A stretch of DNA of 6,236 nt, from NCBI GenBank assembly GCA_028819675.1, contig JAPPKT010000570.1, forward strand, positions 1-6,236, in the 5' to 3' direction. The notes beneath the pieces were generated by a model. That model did not search any database and had not been told where the DNA came from. It worked only from the letters and a program-made list of their open reading frames with translations. This DNA is from Caldilineaceae bacterium (GTDB lineage Bacteria; Chloroflexota; Anaerolineae; Caldilineales; Caldilineaceae). Made by a program: the position numbers and the translations under genes. Within the stretch, counting starts at the first letter, position 1. Each line of letters starts with the position of its first letter. Shown piece after piece: positions 5,440-6,236 of the stretch.

Positions 5440-5795
5440 AAATCTTTGTCGACGAAAACATTCCCCTCATGACTGTCGCAGCGCTTCGCAGCTTGGAACA
5501 CGACGTCCGCGATATTCGAGGCACGGTAGATGAAGGAATGCGGGATGACGCGCTATGGGAGATGGCACAGCGAGAAGAGCGTCTGCTGATTACCACTGAT
5601 AAGGGATTTACACACCACCGGTTGAGGCCGCATCATGGTGTGCTTGTTATACAGCTGCGACAACCAAACCGACGCAAGATCCACGAACGCATTATGCAAG
5701 CGCTGAGACAGTTTTCCGATACGGAATGGCCCGGATTGCTTGTCGTGATGAGGGACATCGCGCAAAGCGTCTGGCATGTTCAGGAGCGTCGCTAG
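5436..5795 (+). CDS. DUF5615 PIN-like toxin (probable RNase)
   Basis: This 119-residue protein matches the DUF5615 PIN-like family (Mut7-C-like), usually paired with DUF433 antitoxins and predicted to be metal-dependent ribonucleases. Visible acidic positions fit a PIN-type active site: FVDENIP at the start (D6, E7), RDDAL (D37/D38) and ITTDKGF (D55). The remainder contains HHGVLVIQLRQPNRRKIHERIM (about 66-87), a conserved stretch of this subfamily. The third position usually has D-x-D-F; here it is DKGF, so the second acidic residue is replaced by glycine, although D55 itself is kept. Length is normal and the frame is intact. The start overlaps the antitoxin stop. No terminator is evident after 5795. 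RNA cleavage is inferred from the fold, not shown. Confidence 0.87.
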   Translation: MKIFVDENIPLMTVAALRSLEHDVRDIRGTVDEGMRDDALWEMAQREERLLITTDKGFTHHRLRPHHGVLVIQLRQPNRRKIHERIMQALRQFSDTEWPGLLVVMRDIAQSVWHVQERR

Positions 5796-5834
5796 ACCAC
5801 GGATGACGAAGCTCCACACCCCACCCCAAAAAGT

Positions 5835-5864
5835 TTGACACCATTCCCCCTCCACCCGTATAAT
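5835..5864 (+). promoter_or_regulatory. Near-consensus sigma70 promoter of the PhyH-family gene
   Basis: The -35 is a perfect TTGACA (5835-5840) and the -10 a perfect TATAAT (5859-5864), with an 18-base, C-rich spacer. It lies 107 bases ahead of the ATG at 5972. As in both TA operons, the leader is about 100 bases long. It begins 40 bases after the DUF5615 stop, so the downstream gene is likely transcribed independently. Confidence 0.78.
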
Positions 5865-5971
5865 CCAACCCATTCCCTTCTTCAAATCCTAGCGACCGCC
5901 CAGGATCCCGCCCTGCGGCATCGTTGCCAACAGCACACAAAACACCGCCGTTCAGACACAGGAACAATCCC

Positions 5972-6236
5972 ATGACTCTGACAGCAACGATGGATGCCCC
6001 CGCGCCGACGGTGACGCGGCCGGAAGTCACCGCTGAACACGCCGCCTCCTTCCGTGAAAACGGCTTCCTGGCGCTGCCGGACGCGCTGACGCCGGACGAG
6101 GTGCAGGCACTGCGTGACGAGACTGTGCACATCTGCCGCGGCGAGATGGGCGATGTCAACGGCCTGCCGCCCGTCGGCCCCGACGACAGCGACGACGAGG
6201 TGATCCAGCGCACGCTCTGCGTCCATTTCCCGCACA
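5972..6236 (+). CDS. Phytanoyl-CoA dioxygenase (PhyH)-family protein, N-terminal part
   Basis: The gene runs off the right edge after 88 codons. The segment FRENGFLALPDALTPDEVQA (27-46) followed by LRDET is the usual N-terminal opening of PhyH-family Fe(II)/2-oxoglutarate-dependent dioxygenases, in which an 'FxxxGf-vlpd-ls-eev--lr' helix precedes the double-stranded beta-helix. The HxD...H iron ligands and the 2-oxoglutarate arginine would lie beyond the window, so catalytic competence cannot be judged. Members act on diverse small molecules, often in secondary metabolism or detoxification; the substrate is unknown. The ATG at 5972 has AGGA (5960-5963) with 8-base spacing. Codon use is GC-rich like the M20 gene, unlike the TA genes next door. 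Confidence 0.75.
   Translation, partial: MTLTATMDAPAPTVTRPEVTAEHAASFRENGFLALPDALTPDEVQALRDETVHICRGEMGDVNGLPPVGPDDSDDEVIQRTLCVHFPH

Noticed and set aside
5692..6235. Minus-strand frames opposite the toxin end and the PhyH gene
   Set aside because: They cross a near-perfect promoter and lie opposite a recognisable PhyH N-terminus.
1..6236. CRISPR array, transposase or complete insertion sequence
   Set aside because: No regularly spaced direct repeats, no transposase motifs and no paired terminal inverted repeats were found.

Overview
The window reads as a stretch of chromosome from a GC-rich, probably Gram-negative environmental bacterium. The evidence is bacterial sigma70-type promoters, a predicted exported c-type cytochrome, Shine-Dalgarno sites and two type II toxin-antitoxin (TA) modules. 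The lineage cannot be fixed from this sequence. A PhyH-type dioxygenase, a DHOR cytochrome and several small TA operons together would suit an uncultured marine or sponge-associated phylum, but that is only a guess.

Layout, left to right. Positions 1-300 carry no clear gene and hold a good promoter (170-198) with a roughly 100-base leader. TA operon 1 (301-756, +) encodes a 66-residue antitoxin-like protein and, directly abutting it, an 84-residue RelE/ParE-type toxin. An ArgE-like M20 metallopeptidase (877-1989, +) follows. It converges on a large minus-strand gene (2060-3538) for an exported di-heme DHOR-family cytochrome. The spacer at 3539-3842 holds a 39-base relic resembling the 3' end of an M20 gene and a 15-bp perfect hairpin. 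A small two-helix membrane protein with a zinc ribbon lies at 3843-4094 (-). At 4261-4482 (-) there is a small secreted-protein gene split by an in-frame amber codon. Positions 4483-5070 hold no convincing gene but carry palindromes, including a TTGACCA cluster. TA operon 2 (5203-5795, +) encodes a DUF433 antitoxin and a DUF5615 PIN-like toxin, overlapping by ATGA. The window ends inside a phytanoyl-CoA dioxygenase-family gene (from 5972, +), which has its own near-consensus promoter.

How the parts relate. The peptidase, cytochrome and dioxygenase are independent metabolic genes with no visible shared pathway. The two TA operons belong to different families, yet their promoters match at 27 of 37 positions, both use a 17-base spacer, and their leaders are almost the same length (102 and 103 bases from -10 to ATG). 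The spacers look like accumulation zones for small modules and decaying gene fragments. I see no wholly new multi-gene system. The most notable signals are the shared TA promoter, the amber-split secreted protein, the M20 relic and the palindrome clusters.
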